A stretch of 6,867 nt of DNA. Source: an uncultured Vogesella sp. Lineage in GTDB: Bacteria; Pseudomonadota; Gammaproteobacteria; Burkholderiales; Chromobacteriaceae. Below are positions 6,079 to 6,867 of the stretch, in pieces; the stretch's first letter is position 1, and each line of letters begins with the position of its first letter. The notes beneath the pieces were generated by a model. That model made no database searches. It was not told where the DNA came from and worked only from the letters and a program-made list of their open reading frames with translations. The stretch spans positions 1 through 6,867 of the forward strand of contig CAMLGD010000176.1 of assembly GCA_946479405.1 (NCBI GenBank), in the 5' to 3' direction. Both the position numbers and the translations under genes were made by a program.

Positions 6079-6211
6079 CGCGCTCGTTTTTTGCGGCAAC
6101 CGCCGTTTTATTGCGCGCTCCGACATCCCAGGCCCACATGAAGCTTTCTTAGCCCGAAAGCCGCGCACTAAGGAGCAGTTTTCCATTTTTGAATAATTAG
6201 GAAATCCTTTC
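6079..6211 (+). other. Long, potentially structured leader of speA
   Basis: Several short inverted repeats lie around or after the predicted transcription start. CGCGC (6079-6083) pairs with GCGCG (6113-6117) and encloses CGGC/GCCG (6094-6097 with 6102-6105), but the left arm lies at or before the predicted start, so it may be only partly transcribed. GCTTTC (6143-6148) pairs with GAAAGC (6156-6161). AAGGAG at 6170-6175 resembles a ribosome binding site but has no ATG or GTG at usable spacing; a four-codon ATG frame (6138-6152) lies before it. The leader matches no riboswitch class I can recognise. It might hold a post-transcriptional control of arginine decarboxylase, but chance pairing is possible. 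Confidence 0.35.
6199..6204 (+). promoter_or_regulatory. Ribosome binding site of speA
   Basis: AGGAAA lies seven bases before the ATG at 6212 and supports that start. Confidence 0.65.
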
Positions 6212-6867
6212 ATGGCTTGGACTGTGGCGGATAGCCGGAGCCTGTATGGCATCCGGCATTGGGGTGCTGGCTATTTCAATGTCGGCGAAAACGGCTGCGT
6301 GAAGGTGCGTCCCAACGCGCATCACCAGCGCGAGATCGATCTGCACGAGCTGGCGCACACCCTGGCTGACAAGGGGCTGGACATGCCCTTGCTGGTGCGC
6401 TTTCCCGATATCCTGCAAGACCGCGTCACCCGGCTGTGCCGCGCCTTCGACAACGCGATTGCCAGCCAGAACTATGGCAACCGCTATACCGCCATCTACC
6501 CGATCAAGGTTAATCAGCAAGAAGCGGTGGTGAAGAGCATCATCGCCACCCAGGACGTGTCCATCGGCCTGGAAGCCGGCTCCAAGCCGGAGCTGATGGC
6601 CGTGCTGGCACTGTCGCCCAAGGGCGGTACCATCGTCTGCAACGGCTACAAGGACCGCGATTTCATCCGCCTGGCACTGATGGGCCAGCGCTTGGGCCAC
6701 GAAGTGTTCGTGGTAATCGAGAAAGAATCCGAAGTCGACTTGCTGATCCAGGAAAGTGCCAAGCTGGGCGTGAAGGCCAATATCGGTCTGCGCGTGCGTC
6801 TGTCGTCGCTGGCGTCCAGCAAGTGGGCGGATACTGGTGGTGAAAAAGGCAAGTTCGGCCTGTCCGC
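6212..6867 (+). CDS. speA: Biosynthetic arginine decarboxylase SpeA, N-terminal third (runs off the window)
   Basis: The window shows 218 residues of a protein whose family is usually about 630-660 residues. SpeA is a PLP- and Mg-dependent enzyme that converts arginine to agmatine and CO2, the first step from arginine to putrescine. The start of the PLP barrel is clear: [13 protein letters not shown] near residue 16, then YPIKVNQQ at 96-103, where Lys99 should be the lysine that binds [18 protein letters not shown] follows from 119, then [18 protein letters not shown], and [15 protein letters not shown] at the window edge. These stretches align closely with E. coli SpeA as recalled, with an N-terminus about 28 residues shorter. 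The ATG at 6212 has AGGAAA upstream and no in-frame alternative with a better site. The gene has its own promoter (6050-6077) and is separated from puuB by a terminator. The reading frame is undisturbed up to the edge. Confidence 0.95.
   Translation, partial: MAWTVADSRSLYGIRHWGAGYFNVGENGCVKVRPNAHHQREIDLHELAHTLADKGLDMPLLVRFPDILQDRVTRLCRAFDNAIASQNYGNRYTAIYPIKVNQQEAVVKSIIATQDVSIGLEAGSKPELMAVLALSPKGGTIVCNGYKDRDFIRLALMGQRLGHEVFVVIEKESEVDLLIQESAKLGVKANIGLRVRLSSLASSKWADTGGEKGKFGLS

Noticed and set aside
5987..6196. Small open frame of about 69 codons before speA
   Set aside because: Its GTG start has no ribosome binding site, the speA promoter lies inside it, and its composition does not look coded. 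A shorter frame from the ATG at 6029 has the same problem.
1..6867. Possibility of a defence, mobile or otherwise novel system
   Set aside because: Every coding stretch belongs to a recognised housekeeping or signalling family, composition looks even, and no direct repeats, integrase or transposase remnants are visible.

Overview
The window looks like an ordinary stretch of chromosome from a fairly GC-rich proteobacterium, probably a betaproteobacterium of the Neisseriales type (Chromobacterium/Aquitalea/Vogesella-like). That placement is an inference from codon usage, Shine-Dalgarno sites and protein similarity recalled from memory; no search was run. All genes are on the + strand. I see no mobile element, CRISPR array, phage gene, tRNA or rRNA.

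Layout: (1) 1-1107 is the 3' part of a cyclic-di-GMP gene: the last residues of an EAL domain, a CBS-like pair, and a GGDEF domain whose signature reads GGDDF. (2) 1108-1523 is a 416-base gap with several inverted repeats, including a hairpin directly before the potG ribosome binding site. (3) 1524-4444 is a tight potG-potH-potI operon encoding the ATPase and two permeases of a putrescine-type ABC importer, closed by a strong rho-independent terminator at 4461-4492. (4) 4591-5880 is a PuuB-type FAD oxidase gene, also followed by a terminator-like hairpin (5888-5930). (5) 5881-6211 is a 331-base regulatory gap with two small palindromes, a good sigma-70 promoter with an extended -10 element, and a potentially structured leader of about 125 bases. 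(6) From 6212 to the window edge is the first third of speA, biosynthetic arginine decarboxylase.

From 1524 onward the genes form a polyamine neighbourhood. PotGHI would import putrescine (or a related polyamine) with a periplasmic binding protein that is not encoded here. PuuB would oxidise gamma-glutamylputrescine during catabolism, and SpeA makes agmatine from arginine as the first step toward putrescine synthesis. Terminators separate import, breakdown and synthesis, so they are probably separate transcription units. I did not find a convincing undescribed system. The points most worth a second look are the missing potF, the puuB gene without its pathway partners, the structured regions upstream of potG and speA, and the altered signature and inhibitory site of the GGDEF domain.
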